From assembly GCA_037953745.1 (NCBI GenBank), contig JBAKBP010001403.1, positions 134,001-198,000 on the forward strand: a stretch of 64,000 bases of DNA, given 5' to 3'. This stretch comes from Lithodes maja. Lineage: Eukaryota > Arthropoda > Malacostraca > Decapoda > Lithodidae. Of this stretch, positions 55,354 through 64,000 are shown piece after piece. A model generated the notes under the pieces. It searched no databases. It was not told where the DNA came from and saw only the letters and a list, made by a program, of their open reading frames with translations. The translations under genes and the position numbers were made by a program. How positions within the stretch are numbered: the stretch's first letter is position 1; every line of letters starts with the position of its first letter.

Positions 55354-56306
55354 TAATTTGTCTTCTAGTCAGCAAGATGTCTCAACAAACTTAAATAAAT
55401 TAAACACAAAAACAAATTCGCGTCACTACTTTAACCCTCTCGCATCCAGCAACTTAATTATCTAACTTATGGTAAGACCTTCTCTAATTTGCCTTGAAAT
55501 ATCAGGCTTGGCGAGTTTTCGAAGCCTTGTGTTTTTCTGTATTTTCATCCACCAGAATGCTGTTTATTGTGATGTATCATATGTCAATGGAAAGAGGAAT
55601 ATTTATAGTACATGATAAAACAAAACAAAATGTAAATAAATCGAAATATGAAAGTGTAAATGAGTCCGGAATACAATTATTTCCCATGCAATTGTCTTCA
55701 CACCGTCCTAGCTCTAAATTGTGAGTGATGACCATATATTTTTTTTTGCTCAAATAATAGTATTGTTTCCCCTCTTTCCAAATCTGAAAACAGAAATTGT
55801 TTATCTTCAATAGTTCTCAAGCAGTGACCGAAAAAAAAATGTTTTTGATTGATATGGTTTATAACATTTTCGATTTATTTCGTTGCTACGAAGTGTATGG
55901 TTTTAAATTTAGGCAGTATGAATACGGCAAATAATGCTGATGAGTATAACACAAACTAGAAGTTCCTAGGCCAAATACTTTTTGCGCTATGAATATTTGA
56001 AATGAAGAGCCAAAATGCGAATATTTACGCTTCACCCGTCTCTTTTCCGCCAATGCTAGCCGGGTTCCGAGCTGTTCCCCACCTCGGCATTGGTTTATTT
56101 GCTCGGATACGTATATAACTGTTTATATCACCATCATCGGAAAATTATGCTCTTTCTAATGGTGAAAACAAAAATAATATAGCGTTATTGGTTCGCGAGC
56201 TATGCGCAATTGTTTCCATGCATTGTTATTGTTATGTAAATATATGAGAATGTTTATACAGTTATATATCTTTGCCACAATGTACAACATTTATATGAAT
56301 ATATAA

Positions 56307-56311
<5 letters not shown>

Positions 56312-56363
<52 letters not shown>
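56312..56363. repeat. (AT)n microsatellite
   Basis: Pure AT run. Confidence 0.95.
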
Positions 56364-56365
<2 letters not shown>

Positions 56366-56465
56366 TGTATATATATAAAATAAATGAAATAAAAATATAA
56401 ATAAAATGAAATAAATCAAATCAAATAAATAAATATATAAATAAAATAAAAATGTAATAATAATA

Positions 56466-56570
56466 TAAATACTCGACTATGGGCCTTGGGCTTGCTCGGG
56501 ACCTTGGGGCTGATCCGCTAGACACCCTGGGGAACAGGAATAAAAAAGAAAAACAAAAATATATATACCG

Positions 56571-56633
<63 letters not shown>

Positions 56634-56945
56634 TGTATATATAAATAAAAAAAATAAAATAAAAAATATAATAATAATATAAATACTCGATTATGGGCCT
56701 TGGGCTTGCTCAGGACCTTGGGGCTGATCTGCTAGACACCCTGGGGAACAGGAATAACAAAACAAATATATACGGTATATATATATAAAATAAATAAAAT
56801 AAACATAAATAAAATAAAATAAATAAAATAAAATAAATAAAAGCTAATAAATCAAATATATAAATATTTAAATAAAATACAAAATATAATAATAATATAA
56901 ATACTCGATTATGGGCCTTGGGCTTGCTCGGGACTTTGGGGCTGT
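56466..56945. repeat. Tandem repeat of about 215 bp, 2.2 units
   Basis: AATACTCGAYTATGGGCCTT occurs at 56468, 56682 and 56900. Each unit has a GC-rich block (GGGCTTGCTCGGGACCTTGG) followed by AT and AAAT-rich filler of variable length. Confidence 0.85.
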
Positions 56946-57641
56946 TATATACTGTATATAGGCTATGTATAATATATATATATATAATTATAATAATATA
57001 CTGTAATATAACTAAAATTCCATAGAGTACTTACCATACTTCCTGTAAGCATTCCTGTGACATCTTCGTGATTATAATGTATTTATTTCGTAGGCAGTAT
57101 TTATTGATAAATATATTTTTGTCTTTCAAGCAAAAAATAGTGTAAAGTTACCAATGATACCTAGACAAAACTGCATCAATACTCAAGGGGTTAACCAAGA
57201 TTCACTCCCCTCAGTCACACAAAGGCACAAGTAACATCGTATATACATATATAGTTCGAATTATTCACTAAACACTTTCACTGGGTAGATGAAATAATCC
57301 ATAATTGCCTGCCTATAGCTAGGCATGGTGGGCCAGAGGGAGGGAGCCCAGAATTTAAAGGGCTGGGACCCTGCCTCACAGTCTGGGGGCCGGGAAACTA
57401 CTGACTTTACAGAGGCCCGTGCTCCTCAGAGAGAGACGCTATGGGGTTTCTAGATATTTCCTTTTGTAACTTACTGATGCCTAACTTACCAGTCCAAATT
57501 GAGTCAAAATCGAGTCATAAACTTATTTTTGGCGAATATTTCTAACTTACAGGTGGCATTATGACGCGATTGCGTCATACGAGCACTCTTGGAGGGGTGG
57601 CGTTATGACGCGATCACGTCCTATAGATGCGGGAGGGTTAA

Positions 57642-58070
57642 CATACTGTGGGGATTCTTCGATTCAGCATCATAAAATGTTCTTCCCCCATTTCCACTTC
57701 CTCTCGCCCAGAATCTAGGAACCCTCTTTTTAACTCGTTGCCTCACACAATGGCCCTCTCCAACCACGATTTACATACTCCCACACCAACTACTCTCCAG
57801 TTCTGGGTTCTCACTTATGGCGGCACAGAGTAAGAACTATTTTTATCCTTTTTTCAACTTTTTTACCTCCATTCTTGCTGCTATGCTTCCTCTATTCATG
57901 AAATGAGTGGAAGGGAAACACAGGGTAATGTTTGACTATTCTATTTTTCAATCATATTAGGATGCACAAACCACATCCTAAAATTGGAGTTAGCCTGAGA
58001 TAGTATAAACTTATTAAAATTCAGTTGAATGGCTCCTGCCTTGTTAACTTCACCACTCACCCTTTATTAC
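57642..58070. other. Unannotated stretch
   Basis: No recognisable gene; the ORF at 57648-57833 has no domain signature. Confidence 0.3.
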
Positions 58071-58616
58071 TATGGGTTTCAGAGGCCGTGTTACATCGTT
58101 TTTCGGGAATAACTAATGAACAAACAGTTGGATCAGTAAGATATTTTGCCACAACTTGTTTCACACCGTCCCCTATTTTTGTTTAATATCGTGCATTACC
58201 AAAAGTGGATAATTAAGCCACTTGTCCCTGTGCCATGAAGTTAAAGTCACACCTGAATGACTAGGAAACGGACAAGGCTACCGGTGGCGTACCAGTAAAA
58301 CCACCATACCATTACTGCTCCTCCATCAAACACGGTAGTTATCAGCCACCACCCAACCCTATTATCGTCTTTACATTCAAGTTATCTGTCACTATCAAAT
58401 ATAAATATATACAAAATATGTATGTCATTCAGGTGTGAATTTAACCTCATGTTACAGGGACAAGTGGCTTAATTATCCACTTTTGGTAATGCACAATAAT
58501 AACAAAAAATAGGGAATGCTGTGAAACAAGCTGTGGCACAATTTCATACCGATCCAACTGTTTGTTATCAAGTGATTCCCGAAAAAACGATATAACACGG
58601 CCTCTGAAACCCATAT
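58071..58616. mobile_element. Foldback element with 190-bp inverted arms
   Basis: Arm 58071-58263 (TATGGGTTTCAGAGGCCGTG ... CACACCTGAATGAC) is the diverged inverse of 58424-58616, with a 160-bp spacer. Short indels separate the arms. No coding capacity. No clear target duplication was found. Confidence 0.75.
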
Positions 58617-58682
58617 ACCTCCATCAGTTTTCTCACATTCAATTCGAGAACTACATTTTTTTTTTAGGAGATACTTAATTCG

Positions 58683-58739
58683 ATATATATATATATATAT
58701 ATATACAGTATATATATATATATATATATATATATACTG

Positions 58740-58824
<85 letters not shown>
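58683..58824. repeat. (AT)n microsatellites with TACTGTATA interruptions
   Basis: Three AT runs separated by ACAGTATA/ACTGTATATACAT. Confidence 0.93.
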
Positions 58825-58826
<2 letters not shown>

Positions 58827-58829
58827 CTA

Positions 58830-58903
58830 GTCTCTCAGTGGGGATCGAACCGTCGACCATCAGGACGATAGCCGACGCTTTAATCAATTACACCACGGCA
58901 GTC
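58830..58903 (-). repeat. tRNA-Arg-like SINE head or tRNA pseudogene
   Basis: Minus strand: TGGTGTAATTG (A box, 58886-58896) and GGTTCGATCCC (perfect B box, 58841-58851) with 34 bp between them, as in a tRNA. The region between resembles tRNA-Arg (GCGTCGGCTATCGTCC). The acceptor and T stems do not pair, so it is not a functional tRNA gene; a tRNA-derived SINE promoter is more likely. Confidence 0.6.
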
Positions 58904-58917
58904 TTGATAAGGCAGTC

Positions 58918-59762
58918 ATGATAAGGAAGTGAGATTGGTAGCAAGGAAATATTTGAGGAGAAAGTATATTTAGTGAACAAAATAACACTATGACTAGGTG
59001 GACTAACAATATTCTGTCCATTTAACCCAGTACTGCCACACACGCAAACGTAATAGCCCTAATGAACGTGATAGCCACTGATTCGACGAATCACGTTTGC
59101 GATTGCTTGCAATCAGACGGCGATCACGCTATCACTCAGGGGAGTTGACTAGCGAAGCAATCATTGCAGTAGGCCTAAATCTCACCTTGACCTTATATTA
59201 TCATAATTAAGCTTAATTAGCCTCCCTGCATGTTATTAATGTGTCGCAATCTCAATTATAAGGTGGAACACCTATAAAAATCATAAATTATGATTATTTT
59301 GCTTTATATTACGTAAAACAAGCGACTTTGAGAGCAACTCTCACATCTATATCTATAAGCTAGAATGAGTTCAACGTAGAGTTACCAAAATGATACCTTG
59401 CATGAAGAACAAACCATACGAGGAGCAACATATATAATTAAATCTATTTCCTTTAACCCAGCGCAGACTAAGAGGCGAATTAATTCAAGTGTTCAAAATC
59501 ATCAAAGGCATCATCAATATGAACTGTATTAAATATTTCCCTATCGACCAATCAAATTACACACGGGAGAACGGTTGCAAATTTATTGGTAAATCTTTTA
59601 ACTCACGAGTCTAAGAATTTCTTCTTCAATCGAGTTGTCAACTTGTGGAATGGGCTTCCACGAGATGTCATAGACTACAACACCGTTGATTCTTTTAAAC
59701 TTTGCCTAGACAAACACCTTGCCTTAAATCCATGACTGACTGCATTTGTAAATTAATATATA
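58918..59762 (+). mobile_element. L2/CR1 3'-end segment, right inverted arm
   Basis: Inverse copy of 54510-55353. Plus-strand codons give FESNSHIYIYKLE, RRVTKMIPCMKNKPYEEQ and, after shifts, RRLRGELIQVFKII (frames change near 59450 and 59610). Small differences (for example CACTCAGGGGAG against CTCCACTGAGTG) show divergence since duplication. Confidence 0.75.
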
Positions 59763-59764
59763 AA

Positions 59765-59906
<142 letters not shown>

Positions 59907-59920
59907 TATCTATCTATCTT

Positions 59921-60245
59921 GGTAAGGTGGGTGATAGGAAAGTTGAGGGAGTGGTGGGAGGGTGGGGGGTACCATCAGAGGTGAATGGGAATGGTAGTGC
60001 ACTTGTGGACGTATGTGTGGGGAGGAGGCTGTGGATAGCCAACACCTTCTTCCGACACAGAATTATCCACAGGTACACGTGGAAACGGATATTGACGATG
60101 AAGGATAAGACAGTGGTGGAACGAAATTCATTGATTGATTATGTATGTGTAGATGAACCAATGAAGAAATCTGTGATGGATGCTACACTTGGGCAAAAGT
60201 GTCATGGACGACGATCGATAGGGCGTGTTCAGACCTTTCATTTGA
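59921..60245 (+). pseudogene. RTE-type endonuclease C-terminal fragment
   Basis: GKVGDRKVEGVVGGWGVPSE, VDVCVGRRLWIANTFFRHR, IHRYTWKRI and ERNSLIDYVCVDE are the last blocks of the APE-like endonuclease of RTE-type elements (TWxR and the LIDYV block that usually includes the catalytic Asp). Probably the same family as 36739-38246, but a different region. Both ends are lost into microsatellites. Confidence 0.8.
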
Positions 60246-60307
60246 GACCACAACTCCTCGGACCAACCACACCGGAGATATAGTCGTTCCCGCAAAATCA
60301 CCGGCTA

Positions 60308-60308
<1 letters not shown>

Positions 60309-60365
<57 letters not shown>
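60309..60365. repeat. (CT)n microsatellite
   Basis: Pure CT run. Confidence 0.95.
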
Positions 60366-60368
<3 letters not shown>

Positions 60369-60382
60369 CCACCGCTTAAGTT

Positions 60383-60527
60383 AAAAGGATTGTGACATCA
60401 TACCAAGATGGCGGTGTGTCTATTTAATAATGTCGGTTGGGAGAGAGAGAGAGAGAGAGATATATCCTTCCTACCTACTGTTCCAAGACGTTTTGCCCCA
60501 TTCACCTGTCTCTTTTATGACACCAAC
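60383..60527. repeat. Dispersed module shared with 63490-64000
   Basis: ACCAAGATGGCGGTG (60400-60414) is the inverse of CACCGCCGCCATCTTGGT found at 63486 and 63862. CTACCTACTGTTCCAAGACG through CTTTTATGACA (60469-60521) recurs directly at 63947-64000. A GA run lies between. Confidence 0.8.
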
Positions 60528-60534
60528 AAGGGTG

Positions 60535-60860
60535 CACAGACACACAGACACACAAACATATAGATATGCAGACAGATAGATACACAGACAGATAGATACA
60601 CAGAAAGATAGATACACAGACAGATAGATACACAGACAGATAGATACACAGACAGATAGATACACAGACAGATGGATACACAAACATATATATACAGACA
60701 GATAGATACACAGACAGATAGATACACAGACAGACAGATACACAGACATAGATACACAAATATATATATATTCACAGAGAGATAGATACACAGACAGATA
60801 GATACACAGACATATACTGTATATAGGCTACACAGGCAGATATATACACAGACAAATACA
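60535..60860. repeat. Minisatellite of CACAGACAGATAGATA units
   Basis: 16-bp units with variants (ACAGAAAGATAGATAC, ACATATATATAC). The Cys/Leu/Ser-rich minus-strand ORFs over it exist in three frames and are artefacts. Confidence 0.92.
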
Positions 60861-61059
60861 GTATATACCGTACATTATTAGTTAGGTTAGATCCAAAAAT
60901 ACATTTGTCTGCCATTTAATACAATTTTCTTTAGTAGCCTAACAATATAACTATAGAAAACGATCAAATTAAATGGGGTAACATGTTTATATTAAGAATG
61001 TCGACATTCAAATTTTTCAAATTATTGTTATGTTCGTGTTTTGGTGAATTATTCAAAGC

Positions 61060-62150
61060 CATACACTCTGTTAGAGTGTGTTAGGTTAATGAAGAGTGCG
61101 TTGCGCTAATTAGAGTGTGTTAGGTCTATTAGAGTGTTAGGTTAGGTATAGTGCATTACGCTAATTAGAGTGCGTAAGGTTAATTACAGTGTGTTAGGCC
61201 AATTAGAGTGCGTTAGGCTAGGTTAGAGTGTGTTACACTAAATAGAGTGTGTTAGGTTAATTATAGTGTGTTAGGCTAGGTTAGAGTGCGTTAGGGCAAT
61301 TAGAGTGTGTTAGGTTAGGTAGAGTGCGTTACGTTAATTAGACTGTGTTAGGTCTGTTAGAGTGTGTTAGGTTAATATAGAGTGCGTTGCGCTAATTAGA
61401 GTGCGTTAGGTCTATTAGAGTGCATTAGGTTAGGTAGAGTGCGTTACGCTAATTAGAGTGCGTTAGGTTAATTATAGTGTGTTAGGCCAATTAGAGTGCG
61501 TTAGGCTAGGTTGGAGTGTGTTACGCTAAATAGAGTGCGTTTGGGTTGGGTAGAGTGCGTTACGCTAGTTAGAGTGCATTCGGTTGATTAGAGCGCGTTA
61601 GGCTAGTTAGAGTGCGTTAGGTTAATGTAGAGTGCGTTAGGTCAATGAGAGTGCGTTACGTCAATTAGAGTGCAATAGGTTAATTATAGTGCGTTAGGCC
61701 AATTAGAGTGCGTTAGGCTAGGTCAGAGTGTGTTATGCTAAATAGAGTGCGTTAGGTTAATTATAGTGTTAGGCTAGGTTAGAGTGCGTTAGGGCAATTA
61801 GAGCGCGTTAGGTTAGGTAGAGTGCGTTAGGTTAATGTAGAGTGTGTTACGCTAATTAGACTGTGCTAGGTCTGTTAGAGTGCGTTAGGTTAATGTAGAG
61901 TGCGTTGATCTAATTAGAGTGTGTTAGGTCTATTAGAGTGCATTACGCTAATTAGAGTGCATTAGGTCTACTAGAGTGCATTAGGTTAATGTAGAGTGTG
62001 TTAGGTTAATTAGAGTGAGTTTGGGTTGGGTAGAGTGCGTTAGGTTCAGTAGAGTGTTTTTGATTAGGTTAGGTAGATTGTGTTAGTGAGAGTGTGTTAG
62101 GTTAGTTAGAGTGCGTTAGGTTATTTAGAGTGCGTTAGGTTAAAAAGTGT
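61060..62150. repeat. 18-20-bp satellite of AGAGTGCGTTAGGTTAATT type
   Basis: About 55 imperfect units with the core AGAGTGYGTTAGG and variable fillers (TTAATT, TCTATT, CTAATT, TAGGT). It grades into TTAGG repeats to the right. 60863-61055 to its left has nothing recognised. Confidence 0.93.
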
Positions 62151-63090
62151 TAGATTAAAAATGTAGGTTAGGTTAGAAATGTTAGGTTACGTTAAAAAGT
62201 TTGGTTAAGTTAGGTTAAACCTTGAAAATTGCTAAGTTAGGTTAGGTTAGGTTAGGTTAGGTTAGGTACATTAGGTTAGGTTAGGTTAGGTTAGGTACGT
62301 TAGGTTAGGTTAAAACTTGAAAATCGTTAAGTTAGGTTAGGTTAGGTTAGGTTAGGTTTGGTTAGGTAAAAAGTCGATAACCGATAAGTTAGCTTAGTTA
62401 GGAATGTTTGGTTAGGATAGGTTAGGTTCAAATGTTAGGTTAGGTTAGGTTAGGTTAGGTTAGGCTAGGTAAAAATAATTTAGGTTAGGTTAGAAATTTA
62501 GGTTAGGTTAGGTTAGGTTAGGTTAAAAATGTTAGGTTAGGTTACATTCTTTAGGTTAGGTTAGGTTAAACAATGCTAGGTTTGAAATTTAGGTTAGGTT
62601 AAAAATTAAAAAATTTAGATCAAACATGTCAGGTTAGGTTAAAAATGTTAGGTTAAGAATTTAGGTTAGTTTAAAATTTAGCTTATTTTTTTTTTGCATA
62701 TAAATATTAGGTTAAACATTTAGGTTAGGTCAAAAAAGTTAGATTAGGTTAGGTTTAAATAGTTAGGTTTGGTTAATTAGTTTGGTTAGTTTAAAAATGT
62801 TAGGTTAAGAATTTAGGTTTCTTTATAAAAGACTGTAAAAGTTAGGTTAGGATTTTATAATTATAAACTTTAGGTTAAACAATTAGGTCAAAAAAAGTTT
62901 GATTAGGTTAGTTAGGTTTAGTTAAAAAAGGTTAGGTTACTTTTAAAATGTTAGGTTAAGAATTTAGGTTTCTTTATAAAAGAATGTAAAAGTTAGGTTA
63001 CGATTTTCTATAAACTAGGTTAAACAATTAGGTCAAAAAAAGTTAGATTAGGTGAGTTAGGTTTGGTTAAAAAGGTTAGGTTAATTTAAA
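62150..63090. repeat. Degenerate interstitial (TTAGG)n array
   Basis: Repeated TTAGG with runs of up to about six perfect units (62235-62266; also 62330-62355 and 62440-62465), interspersed with AAAAATG, AATTTAGG and TTGAAAATC. TTAGG is the telomeric repeat of most arthropods. The G-rich strand is the plus strand throughout. Confidence 0.9.
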
Positions 63091-63145
63091 ATGTAACTAA
63101 GTAGGCTACCTGCATTTTAAGTAGTAATCATGAACTCATAGCACA

Positions 63146-63148
<3 letters not shown>

Positions 63149-63201
<53 letters not shown>
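63149..63201. repeat. (GA)n microsatellite
   Basis: Pure GA run. Confidence 0.95.
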
Positions 63202-63206
<5 letters not shown>

Positions 63207-63254
63207 GGTAGAAACAGTAGTAGTGGTAGAAGTAGGCTGAATGGGGCAAAACGT

Positions 63255-63323
<69 letters not shown>

Positions 63324-63437
63324 ATGATGATAACCCGTACGGTAGAAACAGTAGTATTAGGGAGAATGGGGTAAAACGTCTTAGAACAGACGGCATAATG
63401 GTGTGACCAGATTTGTCAGTACAGGAAGGACCTGTTA

Positions 63438-63488
<51 letters not shown>

Positions 63489-63517
63489 GCCGCCATCTTG
63501 GTATGACGTCACAACCC

Positions 63518-63569
<52 letters not shown>

Positions 63570-63816
63570 TATGACGGTAGATACAGTAGTAGTGGTAGAA
63601 GTAGGCTGAATGGGGCAAAACGTCTTATATATATATATATATATATATATAAAGATGATGATAACCCGTACGGTAGAAACAGTAGTATTAGTAGTAGTAA
63701 TATTAGTAGTAGTAGTAGTAATAGTAGTAGTAGTAGTAGGGTGAATGGGGCAAAACGTCTTAGAACAGACGGCATAATGGTGTGACCAGATTTGTCAGTA
63801 CAGGAAGGACCTGTTA

Positions 63817-63862
<46 letters not shown>

Positions 63863-63902
63863 ACCGCCGCCATCTTGGTATGACGTCACAACCCTTTTAA
63901 GC

Positions 63903-63940
<38 letters not shown>
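63202..63940. repeat. 368-bp tandem duplication with internal microsatellites
   Basis: ATGACGGTAGAAACAGTAGT at 63202 and ATGACGGTAGATACAGTAGT at 63570 start two units. Each has the order AT run, GATGATGATAACCCGTACGG, GTA repeats, CAAAACGTCTTAGAACAGAC, CT run, CACCGCCGCCATCTTGGTAT, TGACGTCACAACCC, GA run. Unit 2 has a longer GTA tract (63685-63740). Confidence 0.88.
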
Positions 63941-64000
63941 TATCCTTCCTACCTACTGTTCCAAGACGTTTTGCCCCATTCACCTGTCTCTTTTATGACA

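Larger units (their letters stand above)
55435..57637. mobile_element. Non-autonomous piggyBac-like element (2.2 kb)
   Basis: TTAA at 55431-55434 and 57638-57641; ends CCCTCTCGCATCCAGC and (complement of right end) CCCTCCCGCATCTATA, inverted repeats of about 12 bp with one mismatch. Near the right end GACGCGATTGCGTC and GACGCGATCACGTC recall the GACGCG subterminal repeats of piggyBac copy 1. No transposase. It contains AT microsatellites and a 215-bp repeat. The termini were chosen by motif, so an intermediate TTAA (57191) is an alternative boundary. Confidence 0.65.

Noticed and set aside
58830..58903. Functional tRNA-Arg gene
   Set aside because: The A and B boxes are good but the acceptor and T stems do not pair.
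60471..60791. Cys/Leu/Ser/Val-repeat ORFs in three minus-strand frames
   Set aside because: Simultaneous opening of three frames over a 16-bp repeat shows a repeat artefact, not a secreted cysteine-rich peptide.

Overview
The window reads as repeat-dominated genomic DNA of an arthropod, most likely a decapod crustacean. This is inferred from interstitial TTAGG (arthropod telomere-type) repeats near the right end, long AT, CT/GA and GATA microsatellites, and a dense mixture of Penelope-like (PLE), CR1/L2, Jockey, RTE, Ty3/gypsy and piggyBac elements typical of large crustacean genomes. The only sequence resembling a host gene is the last exon of a C-type-lectin-like protein at 2-166. Almost everything else is transposable-element DNA, mostly nested and broken, plus simple repeats. 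No rRNA gene, convincing functional tRNA gene or CRISPR array was seen.

Layout. 1-3000: lectin exon, microsatellites, an RTE 3' tail and a perfect-period 26-bp x 21 minisatellite. 3000-8196: a plus-strand CR1-type element (PHD-like finger, endonuclease, RT) split by a 5'-truncated PLE whose 3' end is duplicated in tandem (about 4860-7700). 8218-16431: a minus-strand Ty3/gypsy-like element with two 1837-bp LTRs and a CTAT target duplication, inserted in a minus-strand Jockey-type element (8197-8217 and 16432-18349). 18350-24624: a GC-richer unit with a broken gag-like ORF (20024-22907), possibly DIRS-like, with no polymerase seen.

24650-39166 is one large minus-strand PLE in the canonical PLE layout: a partial upstream copy, then a longer copy. 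It has been split by a 5'-truncated Jockey element (25899-26800, TSD ACATCCT), a piggyBac element with a transposase gene (27132-30853, TTAA), a CR1 element with an SGNH-esterase ORF1 (about 32325-36394) and a 5'-truncated RTE (36739-38246, TSD AGGCTTAAAT). The PLE reverse transcriptase carries an 11 x 45-bp minisatellite.

39172-50385 holds plus-strand gypsy copies of the same family in the order truncated internal region, LTR, internal region, LTR; the first LTR carries a 411-bp TTAA-flanked MITE that is absent from the second. A second, 5'-truncated piggyBac (50386-52200) follows. 52840-60300 is a mosaic of RTE ends, a 1.1-kb inverted-repeat element with hammerhead-like motifs, two 0.84-kb inverted L2/CR1 arms around a 3.57-kb spacer (with a 2.2-kb TTAA-flanked element, a foldback element and a tRNA-derived SINE-like head), and an RTE endonuclease fragment. 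60300-64000 is satellite DNA: CT/GA tracts, a CAGACAGATAGATA minisatellite, an 'AGAGTGCGTTAGGTTA' satellite grading into degenerate TTAGG arrays, and a 368-bp tandem duplication.

Functionally these are competing mobile elements. Most are dead (frameshifts, nonsense codons, truncations). The gypsy family is notable: all three copies lack a recognisable RT catalytic core and integrase catalytic core, yet one copy has near-identical LTRs, which suggests recent mobilisation in trans by an autonomous relative outside this window. Family assignments rest on motif recognition by eye; no database search was run.
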